64,000 bases of DNA from CALMEC01 sp964434425. Its GTDB lineage: Bacteria; Actinomycetota; Thermoleophilia; Miltoncostaeales; Miltoncostaeaceae. The notes below the pieces were generated by a model. That model had not been told where the DNA came from. It saw nothing but the letters and a program-made list of their open reading frames with translations, and ran no database searches. Positions 53,447 through 61,225 of the stretch are shown here, one piece after another. The stretch is taken from contig CAYSVH010000009.1 in assembly GCA_964434425.1 (NCBI GenBank), forward strand, positions 1 through 64,000, written 5' to 3'. The position numbers and the translations under genes were made by a program. Numbering within the stretch: position 1 is the stretch's first letter; every line of letters starts with the position of its first letter.

Positions 53447-55375
53447 TCAGCCCACGACCCGGACCGGACGGGTGACGCCGGCGACCCGGACGATCCGGGT
53501 ACGCGCCTCGGCCCGCACGGTTCGTGCGTTGTCCGCCGAGGCGACGGCGACGTTGGTCCGCGTCCCCTTCGCCCGGGTGTCGAGGCGGAAGGTGTATGTC
53601 ACGACCCGGGTCCGTCCCGGGGCGAGGGTGCCGATGTTCGCGCGGACCTGCCCCCGGACGATCCGGGTGCGGATCGAGGCACTCACGAACGACATCCCGG
53701 GTGGGATCCGGTCGGTGAGCACCACGTTCTCCGCCGCGGCCCGGCCGGCGTTGCGGACCCGGACGGTGTAGGTGATCCGTGCGCCGGAGCGCGCCACTCG
53801 CGGTCCGGCCTTCGTGATGGTGAGCCGGGTCGGGACCCGCGTCGCGACGCCGGGGCCCGGGGTGGGCGCGGGTACCGCGGTCACCGTGACCGGAGCCCGG
53901 GCCACGGCCGTGACCGTCCGTGCTCCGTAGTTGCCCGTGACCGTCGCGACGTTGGTGAAGCCCTGGACGACGTTCGCCGACGTGCAGATGATGCCCTCGC
54001 GGCGGGCTCCCGGTGCCAGGTCGCCGATGAGAGCCGAGCATCCGGGTGCCAGGGGGTCCGAGATGGTCACGCCGGTGAGGGGCGTGTTGCCGGTGTTGGT
54101 GACGGCGAGCGTCCAGGTGACCGTGCCGCCGGCCACGACGACCGGCGTGGCGGTGCTCTTCTCGATCGCGATGGCCGGGGCGGCGGCGAACGTGTTGGTG
54201 ACCGTGCAGTCGACCCGGTCGGTGTCACCGATGCCGGGGACGGTGAACGTCGTCCCCTCGAACGGGACGGCGACCGGCCGCTTGCCGTTCGTGGCGCAGA
54301 CGACCGCCGTCAGGGTGTGACCCGGCTTCTGCGTCTCGGTGACGGTCAGGTGGGTGGTACGCGGATCCGTGGAGCGCCACTTGAAGGCCGTCGTCCCGTC
54401 GGAGGCGGTCTCGGTGGTGGCCGTGGATCCACGTGCATCCCCCGGAAGGACCCACATGTCGGGGACGCGCGAGACCGTTCCCGTGAACGTCCAGCCCGCG
54501 GCCGGGGCGGGCGCGAGCCCATCCGAGCGATCCACGAGCTTGGTGATGTTGACCTCACTGCGGCACAGGTCGCGCGCGACGCGCATGAGCGCTTTGGGAA
54601 GGCTTCCGAACTTGGTGACGCGGAGGATGTCGTCGGTCGACAGGTTGAGGCTCGCCACGTTGGGGGCGGTGACCACGATGCTGGCGTCGCCGTCCGTGAT
54701 GGCGCGCAGGCGGTTGAGACTGGCCGTGTTGTCGAGCGCGCTGCCCACCGCCACGGCCAGGATGTGCGTTCCCTGCCGTTTCACGGCGTTCGCCGCCTCG
54801 ACGGCCTGCGGAAGGCCGATGCCGTCCCAGTTGAGGACGACGGTGCCGTCCGGCCGGGAATACGCCGTGGGGTCGCCGTCCGTGACGAAGACGATGACCG
54901 GCGGAGCCTCGCCCGGCCCCGCGTCCAGGGCGCCCGCGGTGCGCAGGGCGTCCTGCCAGTTGGTGTGGCTGTCATCGGTGGTCACGGTCCAGGGGTTGTA
55001 GCCGCCCGACGGCGCACCCGGACCGGCGTTGAAGTAGTTCGTGAACCGGCCGATGTTGGCCGAGGTGACCTCCCGGAAGGGGACCGACGCCCTGGCCCTG
55101 CTGGCGAACTCCACCACGGCCAGCTTGGAGCCCGTGTCCTTCAGGCCCTCCGCGAAGGCGTTGGCCGCGGCCCGCACCTGCGAAGTCTTCTCGGGGAAGC
55201 GGCCGATGGAGGACGACTCGTCGAGTACCAGCACGACGTTGGCGCCGCAGGTGGCGCGGAAGTCCGGGTTCGGCACGGCGGCCGCCTGCGCGCGTGCGCC
55301 GACGGCGAGACCGGCGAAGATGAGCAGGGTGAGGACGAGCCGGAAGGCTCCCCTCGGGAGGCGATCAACGTGCAT
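53447..55375 (-). CDS. secreted VWA and DUF11-domain protein
   Basis: A 642-residue exported protein. It starts with a signal peptide (LPRGAFRLVLTLLIFAGLAVGARAQA). A von Willebrand A domain follows, with the MIDAS motif LVLDESSS (D-x-S-x-S) and FVTDGDPTAY. Then come a PEGA/prealbumin-like middle and two DUF11 repeats (IEKSTATPVVVAGGTVTWTLAVTNTGNTPL and LTITKAGPRVARSGARITYTVRVRNAGRAAAENVVL). It ends in a basic region without an LPXTG or membrane anchor. Probably a secreted or envelope-associated adhesin-like protein; function unknown. Confidence 0.88.
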   Translation of the reverse strand: MHVDRLPRGAFRLVLTLLIFAGLAVGARAQAAAVPNPDFRATCGANVVLVLDESSSIGRFPEKTSQVRAAANAFAEGLKDTGSKLAVVEFASRARASVPFREVTSANIGRFTNYFNAGPGAPSGGYNPWTVTTDDSHTNWQDALRTAGALDAGPGEAPPVIVFVTDGDPTAYSRPDGTVVLNWDGIGLPQAVEAANAVKRQGTHILAVAVGSALDNTASLNRLRAITDGDASIVVTAPNVASLNLSTDDILRVTKFGSLPKALMRVARDLCRSEVNITKLVDRSDGLAPAPAAGWTFTGTVSRVPDMWVLPGDARGSTATTETASDGTTAFKWRSTDPRTTHLTVTETQKPGHTLTAVVCATNGKRPVAVPFEGTTFTVPGIGDTDRVDCTVTNTFAAAPAIAIEKSTATPVVVAGGTVTWTLAVTNTGNTPLTGVTISDPLAPGCSALIGDLAPGARREGIICTSANVVQGFTNVATVTGNYGARTVTAVARAPVTVTAVPAPTPGPGVATRVPTRLTITKAGPRVARSGARITYTVRVRNAGRAAAENVVLTDRIPPGMSFVSASIRTRIVRGQVRANIGTLAPGRTRVVTYTFRLDTRAKGTRTNVAVASADNARTVRAEARTRIVRVAGVTRPVRVVG

Positions 55376-55732
55376 TAGGGAGGTCCTGACGTAGCAACGA
55401 CGCTGTCACCGACGGCCCCGACGAAACACTTCGTCGGAAAGAGGTATGCGGCGTTCGGCAGCGAAGTTTTTTTGTTTCGGAGGAGACGGACAGAGATCCA
55501 ACATCAGGATTCGCCATGCTGGCACTGGACGATCGGTTAGTTTCCGGAACGGACTCCTATACGAAAGTCGTGGAGCCTCCTGCACGGTGCGTAGTTATTT
55601 CGTATGTGCGCCGAGAGGTCCCGATCGACCTGAAACGCGGGACGTGTGGGCGAACTCACACGACACGCCAGACGCACGCCACGGCGGACGTCCCGGCGCA
55701 TCCACCGTCCACCGGTGCGTAGGGTCTTCGAC
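55376..55732. other. 357-bp gap upstream of VWA gene and exonuclease
   Basis: No gene was recognised. The region is less GC-rich than its neighbours, with a run of seven T at 55471-55477. It holds a perfect hairpin CCGACGAA-acac-TTCGTCGG (55418-55437), in the leader of the VWA gene, an ATACGAA/TTCGTAT inverted repeat (55559-55605) and GTGTG/CACAC near 55644-55661. A -10-like TAGGGT at 55720-55725 serves the exonuclease gene. Comparison with c-di-GMP or other riboswitches gave no convincing match. Confidence 0.6.
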
Positions 55733-56617
55733 ATGGAGATCCACCTCGTCGACGGCACCTACGAACTGTTCCGGCACTTCTACGCCGTGCCCTCACGCAC
55801 CGACCCCGCCGGCAACGAGATCGGTGCCGTGCGCGGCGTGGTGGACAACGTCGCCCGCCTCCTGCAGGCCGGTGCGACGCATATCGGCGTGGCGACCGAC
55901 CACGTGATCGAGAGCTTCCGCAACGAGATCTTCGCGGGCTACAAGACCGGGGCGGGCATCGATCCCCTTCTTCGGGCGCAGTTCGCGCCCCTGGAGGAGG
56001 CTCTTCGGGCGTTGGGGGTCACCGTGTGGCCCATGATCCGATACGAGGCGGACGACGCCCTCGCCGCCGCCGCCCACCGTGCCGCGGCGGCTCCCGGCGT
56101 CGATCGCGTGCTCATCCTGACGCCCGACAAGGACCTGGCCCAGTGTGTGCGCGACCCGATCGTCGTCCAGGTGGACCGACGCAGGAACACCGAGGCGGAC
56201 GAGGCGGCCGTCATGGCCAAGTTCGGCGTGCCCCCACAGCAGATCCCGGACTATCTGGCCCTGGTCGGCGACACCGCCGACGGACTGCCCGGGGTCCCGG
56301 GATTCGGTGCGAAGACCACCGCAGCGGTCCTCGCACGGTACGCGACCATCGAAGAGATCCCCGAACGGGCGCCGGATTGGGACGTACCGAGGATCCGCGG
56401 CGTTGCCCGCCTCGCCGAGAATCTGGCGGCACACCGCGAGGCGGCGATCCGCGACCGCGGTCTTGCGACCCTGGTGACGGACGGTCCGGAGGTCGGGGAG
56501 GTGGCCGACTGGATGTGGAGGGGCCCCGCCCCGGACCTCCTCGCATGGGAGGAGCGCATGGGCCTGGGTGGCCTCGCACGGCGCATGGAGGGCCTGGCCG
56601 GGTCCCGTGCCGTCTGA
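55733..56617 (+). CDS. 5'-3' exonuclease, PolA N-terminal-like
   Basis: A 294-residue free-standing 5'-3' exonuclease/flap endonuclease homologous to the first domain of DNA polymerase I. It begins MEIHLVDGTYELFRHFYAV with a catalytic Asp, has RYEADDALAAAA and LTPDKDLAQCV acidic motifs, and the helix-hairpin-helix DTADGLPGVPGFGAKTTA. It could process RNA primers or flaps with a separate polymerase. ATG at 55733 lacks an SD; TAGGGT lies 7 nt upstream, suggesting a leaderless mRNA. Confidence 0.92.
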   Translation: MEIHLVDGTYELFRHFYAVPSRTDPAGNEIGAVRGVVDNVARLLQAGATHIGVATDHVIESFRNEIFAGYKTGAGIDPLLRAQFAPLEEALRALGVTVWPMIRYEADDALAAAAHRAAAAPGVDRVLILTPDKDLAQCVRDPIVVQVDRRRNTEADEAAVMAKFGVPPQQIPDYLALVGDTADGLPGVPGFGAKTTAAVLARYATIEEIPERAPDWDVPRIRGVARLAENLAAHREAAIRDRGLATLVTDGPEVGEVADWMWRGPAPDLLAWEERMGLGGLARRMEGLAGSRAV

Positions 56618-56635
56618 GGACGACGGGGTTCTTGG

Positions 56636-56641
56636 TATCCT
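56636..56641 (+). promoter_or_regulatory. -10 element before tRNA-Ala
   Basis: TATCCT, 7 nt before the collapsed repeat palindrome and 42 nt before the tRNA. The expected start of transcription falls at the first base of the palindrome. No clear -35 hexamer is seen. Confidence 0.4.
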
Positions 56642-56648
56642 TTACCGG

Positions 56649-56675
56649 GATGGCTGATTCATGGAATCACCCATC
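56649..56675. repeat. collapsed palindromic copy of the MITE-like repeat
   Basis: A left end GATGGCTGATTC and a right end GAATCACCCATC lie 3 bp apart, forming a 27-bp near-palindrome with no interior. It is located 8 bp upstream of tRNA-Ala, so it would be part of the precursor's 5' leader as a hairpin. Confidence 0.7.
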
Positions 56676-56682
56676 TCCCCTC

Positions 56683-56755
56683 GGGGGATTAGCTCAGCTG
56701 GGAGAGCGCCGCCTTTGCAAGGCGGAGGTCGTCGGTTCGATCCCGTCATCCTCCA
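56683..56755 (+). tRNA. tRNA-Ala (anticodon UGC)
   Basis: Full cloverleaf of 73 nt: acceptor stem GGGGGAT with ATCCTCC, D arm GCTC-agctggga-GAGC, anticodon stem CCGCC/GGCGG around loop TTTGCAA giving anticodon TGC, and T arm GTCGG-ttcgatc-CCGTC. The discriminator base is A, and the 3' CCA is not encoded (TCC follows). Reads wobble Ala GCN codons. Confidence 0.96.
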
Positions 56756-56854
56756 TCCACGAGGAGCAGGCACTTCATGGAGTGCCCGCCGGTCGGCCGG
56801 GAGGAGTTCCGCACGAGGTGCCGACGGGATCCCCGAACCGCACCACTCGCAGGT

Positions 56855-57475
56855 CTACGACCTGCGGGCCGCGGCCACACCCGCCACCCACCCCGGCGCC
56901 ACCCCGCCCATGGGCGGCTGGATGCCGAGGGCGTCGAGGCCGCCGGTTTCCAGCAACCAGGCGATGAGAGAGTTCGAGTTCCACATGTCCCGGACACCGA
57001 GCGCATCGCGTCCCCAGATGTGGAGGGGTACGGCGCGGAGCCGGGCCGGGATCTCGCGTGCCGCCCGATCCGTGAGTGGCAACCGCAGCGGGGGCGTCGG
57101 AGCGTAGGCACGATCCGGCAGGACACCGTCCTCCCTGCAGCGGATCTCGTAGCGGAACAGACGCGATCGGCCGAGCAGCCTCATCCCCACCGGACCCGTG
57201 GCCACCACGCCGTTCGAGGCGGAGTGGGAGCCCCACGCCGGCGCCATCTCGATCACGCGGCACCGCCCCTCACTCCGGACCTCGAGCGCGGCATGGAACA
57301 GGGGTCGTGGAGAGCGCCGTTCGCGACGGGCACGCCAGCGCTCCCACCACCGACTCGTGTGGATGACCACGTGGCCGCCCGCGCCGACGGGAAGCCACCA
57401 CAGATCGGCGACGGCGCCGGCCGCGAGGGCATCATCGTGACGATCCCGATCCGAGGGTGAATCGCCGGGGTTCAT
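56855..57475 (-). CDS. conserved hypothetical protein with DMWNSNS motif
   Basis: A 206-residue soluble protein without signal peptide. Distinct features: LWWLPVGAGGHVVIHTSRWWERW, FHAALEVRSEGRCRVIEMAPAWG, GPVGMRLLGRSRLFRYEIR and MWNSNSLIAWLLETGGL followed by PPMGGVAPGWVAGVA. I recall similar uncharacterised actinobacterial proteins but no assigned function; a His-His-Asn catalytic arrangement is possible but not established. TAGAAT lies 6 nt before the ATG, again leaderless-like. It converges on the tRNA region. Confidence 0.7.
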   Translation of the reverse strand: MNPGDSPSDRDRHDDALAAGAVADLWWLPVGAGGHVVIHTSRWWERWRARRERRSPRPLFHAALEVRSEGRCRVIEMAPAWGSHSASNGVVATGPVGMRLLGRSRLFRYEIRCREDGVLPDRAYAPTPPLRLPLTDRAAREIPARLRAVPLHIWGRDALGVRDMWNSNSLIAWLLETGGLDALGIQPPMGGVAPGWVAGVAAARRS

Positions 57476-57553
57476 CGACCGATTCTAGAGGGCCCGCCCG
57501 CACCCGGTCATCGGCCCGCCACCTCTCCGGTGGCCCGATTCCGCCGGCACCCC

Positions 57554-58603
57554 TCAGAACAGGGTGAGCGCGCCGGGCACGCTCGCCGGAGTGCTGACGC
57601 CGGACGCCGGGATTCCACGCGGCCCCTCATCGTGGGCGCGGTCGAGATCGAAGCGGCGAAGGAGCGGCCGGATCCTCCGCGCGAGTTCGATCCGGTAGGT
57701 GCGATCCGCGGTGGCCCTGCGCCCGGGATAGAGCCGCCGGTACTCGGGCACCAGATCGGGGTATTCACGCTCGAGCCACGCGAGGAACCACGGCTTCACA
57801 TGCTCGCGCAGGTGAAGCGTCCCGTACGTCACCGAGCGGGCGCCCGCGTCGCGGATGTCGCGCAGGAGCCCGCCGAGGTGCTCGATCGAGTCGGTGAGAC
57901 GCGGCAGCACCGGCATCACGAAGACGTCACACGCGAACCCCGCCTCCCGGGCCGCGGCCACCGTCTCGAGTCGGGCCCGGGTGGTCGGCGTACCGGGTTC
58001 GACCCGCCGCTGGAGCTCGGGATCCCCCACCGCGATCGACATGGCGAGGCTCACCTCGACGCGCTCACGCGCCTCGGCCAGGAGGGGAAGATCCCGTCGC
58101 AGGAGCGTCCCCTTTGTGAGGATCGAGAACGGCGTCCCGCTCTCGCTCAGAGCGCGGATGACTCCCGGCATGAGCCCATAGCGCCCCTCGGCCCCCTGAT
58201 ACGGGTCGGTGTTGGTCCCGAGGGCGACATGCTCATACCGCCACGACGCGCGGCCCAGCTCGCGGACGAGCACCTCGGCCACGTTGACCTTCACCACGAT
58301 CTGCGCGTCGAAGTCACGTCCCGCGTCGAGATCGAGGTACCGGTGGGATCCCCGCGCGAAGCAGTAGACGCAGGCGTGCGAACAGCCCCGGTATGGGTTG
58401 ATCGTCCACTCGAACGGCATGGCCGAGCCACGGGGCACGCGGTTGAGCACGCTCTTGGCGAGTACCTCATGGAAGACCGCCCCGGGAAACTGCGGAGGGC
58501 GCACGGAGCGCAGGTGCCCGGGAAGGCCGGCCGCACCGGCGAGGTCGATACCCGGAAGGGTGGCGCCGTCGCCGCTCGCGACGCTCTGTGCTCTCCATCG
58601 CAT
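57554..58603 (-). CDS. radical SAM protein (Rv2578c-like)
   Basis: A 349-residue radical SAM protein of the Rv2578c/SplB-related group. The cluster motif CSHACVYCFAR (C-x3-C-x2-C) sits near residue 80 in TINPYRGCSHACVYCFARGSH, followed by ALGTNTDPYQ and SILTKGTLLRRDLP. ATG at 58603 is chosen since the family starts M-R-W; the upstream region to 58963 is not family-like. A perfect LexA box lies 10 bp upstream, so SOS induction is expected. Role unknown, possibly nucleic-acid or nucleotide repair. Confidence 0.88.
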   Translation of the reverse strand: MRWRAQSVASGDGATLPGIDLAGAAGLPGHLRSVRPPQFPGAVFHEVLAKSVLNRVPRGSAMPFEWTINPYRGCSHACVYCFARGSHRYLDLDAGRDFDAQIVVKVNVAEVLVRELGRASWRYEHVALGTNTDPYQGAEGRYGLMPGVIRALSESGTPFSILTKGTLLRRDLPLLAEARERVEVSLAMSIAVGDPELQRRVEPGTPTTRARLETVAAAREAGFACDVFVMPVLPRLTDSIEHLGGLLRDIRDAGARSVTYGTLHLREHVKPWFLAWLEREYPDLVPEYRRLYPGRRATADRTYRIELARRIRPLLRRFDLDRAHDEGPRGIPASGVSTPASVPGALTLF

Positions 58604-58612
58604 CGCCCCATT

Positions 58613-58626
58613 CGAACATATGTTCG
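58613..58626. promoter_or_regulatory. LexA (SOS) box
   Basis: CGAACATATGTTCG, a perfect 14-bp palindrome matching the actinobacterial/Bacillus LexA consensus CGAAC-N4-GTTCG, lying at -10 to -23 of the radical SAM gene. It would cover the promoter. The glycosyltransferase gene ends 97 bp to the right on the same strand, so only the radical SAM gene is the likely target. Confidence 0.85.
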
Positions 58627-58722
58627 CCTTTCTCGCAAGCACTCCGCGTTGCAGACCCGCTGCCTCGCGGGCACCCGCTCGCCCGGCCGCGGCGGATGGG
58701 TGAGACGGCCACCGCCGGACGA

Positions 58723-59820
58723 TCAGGACAGGGTCCCGACCTCCCGGCCGACCCTGGTGTAGAGGTCGACGAGGCGGGAGACCGCGCCCTCCATCGTGAA
58801 GCGTTCGCGGACGTCCACCAGGTGTGCCCGAAGCGCCCCCAGATCCGTCGCGCGCAGGATGTCGCCCAGTTCGGAGACGTCCTCCAGGACGATCCCCGTC
58901 CCCTCCTCCCGCACCCATTCGGCGAGGGCCCGATGCGGCAGCGTCACCACGGGAAGACCGCATCCCACGTACTCGAACGCCTTGTTGGGGAGTACGGTCG
59001 CGAGATGCGCGGGGTTCTTCGCCACGTTGAACCCCGCCCAGCCGACGTCGTAGTGCGGCAGGCGTGCGAGGAGGTCCTCCGGGCGCATCGGCTCGTGGAG
59101 CATGATGTTCGCGTTCTGCCCCGCCAGGGCCCGGTACTCGGGTCCGGGGGGCTGCGACGGATGGACGTGCAGCTCGAGGTCCATGCCGGCGATGGTGGTG
59201 AAGATGTCGCGCAGGTCGTAGTGACCGCCGCCGGCCGACAGGGTCCCCTCGTACGCCACGCGAACCGGTCCGGAACGGCGGGGAACGTCCAGGATCGCCG
59301 CCGCGTCAGGAAGATCCCGGGCCAGCACGAGGTTCGGGATCGTGAGCGTCGCGCGGGGCAGCCGGTAGCGCGCCGCGATCTCCTCGAGCAGGACACGACC
59401 GACGGTCACCAGTGCGTCCGAGTCCTCGACGGCGGCGCGTTCGGCGCCGGCCGGATCGGAGATGTGCGGAAACCCGTCCTCGTACGGCGTGGACCGCAGG
59501 CTCTGGAAGTCGTGCACGTCGTGGACGATGGCGACGGAGCCGCCCACCACCTCGCGCGCCGCCACGGTGAGAACGTCCGGGAGGTTGTGGGAGTGGATGA
59601 CGTCCGGGCGGAAGTCATCCACCGCCGCGCGAATACCCTCGTGGGGATCGCGTGCCACCGGGTACCAGTGGTCGAAGAGCTCGTCACCCGATCCGTAGAA
59701 CGCGGTGAGAGTACGCCCCTGGTAGGCGTAGGCCAGGTCGACACCCCCGTGCCCCCGGAGGGCGACGGCGTACTTGAGTGTGCGGATGCAGGGCTGGCGA
59801 TGCAGGAACAGGACCCGCAT
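58723..59820 (-). CDS. glycosyltransferase, GT4-like
   Basis: A 365-residue cytoplasmic glycosyltransferase with GT-B fold. N-terminal domain: MRVLFLHRQPCIRTLKYAVAL and VIHSHNLPDVLTVAA; C-terminal: PVRVAYEGTLSAGGGHYDLRDIF and NKAFEYVGCGLPVVTLPHRALAEWV, with the Glu of the E-x7-E-like nucleotide-sugar motif. The acceptor is unknown. ATG at 59820 shares one base with the acetyltransferase stop, so the two are cotranscribed; together they suggest a polysaccharide or glycolipid modification pair. Confidence 0.87.
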   Translation of the reverse strand: MRVLFLHRQPCIRTLKYAVALRGHGGVDLAYAYQGRTLTAFYGSGDELFDHWYPVARDPHEGIRAAVDDFRPDVIHSHNLPDVLTVAAREVVGGSVAIVHDVHDFQSLRSTPYEDGFPHISDPAGAERAAVEDSDALVTVGRVLLEEIAARYRLPRATLTIPNLVLARDLPDAAAILDVPRRSGPVRVAYEGTLSAGGGHYDLRDIFTTIAGMDLELHVHPSQPPGPEYRALAGQNANIMLHEPMRPEDLLARLPHYDVGWAGFNVAKNPAHLATVLPNKAFEYVGCGLPVVTLPHRALAEWVREEGTGIVLEDVSELGDILRATDLGALRAHLVDVRERFTMEGAVSRLVDLYTRVGREVGTLS

Positions 59821-60275
59821 CAGCGGCGGGACTTGATCGTCTTCGCCGGATTGCCGACGTTCACGCTGTAGGGCTCGAGATCCTTGACGACCACCGCCCC
59901 CGCACCGATGATGGCCCCGTCGCCGATCGTGACGCCGGGCATGATCAGCACGTTCATCGCGATCCAGCAGTTCTTGCCGATCGTCACCGGCTGCGTCTTC
60001 CATCCCTGATCCGTGATCGACGTGTCGACGTCGTCCGTGATGTGGTTGGCCGAATGGATCATGGAGTGCGGCCCGATGATGGTGCCGTCGCCGATGGTGA
60101 TCCCTCCGTAGCCGTTCACCCAGCAGCCCGAGTTGAAGCCGACCTTCTCACCGATCTCGATGTTCTCACCGTTGAGCCAGGTGATGCTGTCGATGTAGAA
60201 GGAGCCGTCGCCGACGATCCTGGCATCGTGCGTGCGGAACGGAATTACCCGCTTCGACAGATCCGTGATCATCAT
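59820..60275 (-). CDS. left-handed beta-helix O-acetyltransferase
   Basis: A 151-residue hexapeptide-repeat acetyltransferase of the WcaF/LacA type. It shows hexapeptide turns (VGDGSFYIDS, IEIGEKVGFNSG, ITIGDGTIIGPHSM, VTIGDGAIIGAGAVVV) and the His in SMIHSANH that acts as a general base, then NVGNPAKTIK at the end. Two ATGs, 60275 and 60272, are possible starts. Adjacent to the glycosyltransferase, likely acting on the same glycan. Confidence 0.9.
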   Translation of the reverse strand: MMITDLSKRVIPFRTHDARIVGDGSFYIDSITWLNGENIEIGEKVGFNSGCWVNGYGGITIGDGTIIGPHSMIHSANHITDDVDTSITDQGWKTQPVTIGKNCWIAMNVLIMPGVTIGDGAIIGAGAVVVKDLEPYSVNVGNPAKTIKSRR

Positions 60276-60429
60276 CGGAAGGGTCCTTTTCTGGCGGAAG
60301 GGCGGTGGTGGTCGCGCTCTGTCCCTCCATACTGTCCCATCGGCGGTGCTGGTGCGGAAAACCACCGGGATCTGGCGGAATTCCGGCCCTCCGCGGCCCC
60401 GGCGCGCGGCACGTGCGACACTGCCCGGC

Positions 60430-61164
60430 GTGACCGAACCCGCACCTCCGCTCATCGGGCTCACCAGCTACTCCGAACCCGCCCGCTGGGCCGTGTGGGA
60501 GGGCCGGGCGGCCGTCGTCGGCTGGGTCTACGTCGACGCCATCCACCGCGCCGGGGGTCGCGCCCTGCTCATCCCTCCGGCCGACCACGGCAACGACCGC
60601 ATCCTCGACGTGATCGACGGGCTCGTCCTCGCCGGCGGACAGGACATCGACCCCGACCGGTACGGCGCCGACCGGCATCCCCAGACCGAACGCCCCCAGC
60701 ACGGACGCGACGATGCCGAGATCGCCCTCACGGCCGCCGCCATGAACCGTGGAATCCCCGTCTTCGGCATCTGCCGCGGCATCCAGGTCATGAACGTCGC
60801 ACGCGGGGGAACCCTCATCCAGCACCTGCCGGACCACATCGGCTCGACCGGGCATCGCGAGACGGTCGGGGTGTTCTCGGAGCATCCCGTCCGCGTCGGC
60901 CCGGGCAGCCGGCTGGAGACGATCCTCGGCCCGGCGGCCCCGGTCCTGTCGCACCACCATCAGGCGACGGGGACGGTCGGCGATGGCCTGACCGCCGTGG
61001 CGTGGTCCGACGACGGCACCGTCGAGGCGCTCGAGACGACGGGCGAGGATTTCGCCATCGGGGTCCAGTGGCATCCGGAGGAGGGCGAGGACCTCGCTCT
61101 CTTCACGGCCCTGGTGGACGCCGCACGCGCCTACCGGGACGCGCGCACCGCCGGAGATGGTTGA
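60430..61164 (+). CDS. class I glutamine amidotransferase-like hydrolase (peptidase C26)
   Basis: A 244-residue gamma-glutamyl-GABA hydrolase/PuuD-like protein. The nucleophile Cys is in FGICRGIQVMNVARGG and the His/Glu pair in IGVQWHPEEGED; the N-terminus reads LIGLTSYSEPARWAVWEGRAAVVGWVYVDAIHRAGG. It may hydrolyse gamma-glutamyl compounds; substrate unproven. GTG at 60430 is used; an in-frame start upstream overlaps the divergent acetyltransferase. Its final codons, Asp-Gly-stop, lie in a half copy of the dispersed repeat. Confidence 0.88.
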   Translation: MTEPAPPLIGLTSYSEPARWAVWEGRAAVVGWVYVDAIHRAGGRALLIPPADHGNDRILDVIDGLVLAGGQDIDPDRYGADRHPQTERPQHGRDDAEIALTAAAMNRGIPVFGICRGIQVMNVARGGTLIQHLPDHIGSTGHRETVGVFSEHPVRVGPGSRLETILGPAAPVLSHHHQATGTVGDGLTAVAWSDDGTVEALETTGEDFAIGVQWHPEEGEDLALFTALVDAARAYRDARTAGDG

Positions 61165-61171
61165 TTCCATC
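61156..61171. repeat. half site of the MITE-like repeat at a stop codon
   Basis: GATGGTTGATTCCATC matches the left end of the repeat (GATGGTTGATTCC in copy 3). It covers the last codons and TGA stop of the amidotransferase gene, as copy 2 does for nrnA. Only this half is present. Confidence 0.6.
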
Positions 61172-61225
61172 TGAGAGGTCGCCCGGTCCGCGGGCGCGCA
61201 ACGGCGCATGGTGTACCGTGGAACG

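Noticed and set aside
55376..55480. Possible riboswitch (c-di-GMP type) in front of the VWA gene
   Set aside because: The hairpin and GGTGAC-like bases do not line up with the conserved core of c-di-GMP-I aptamers and no terminator or SD-sequestering alternative is evident.
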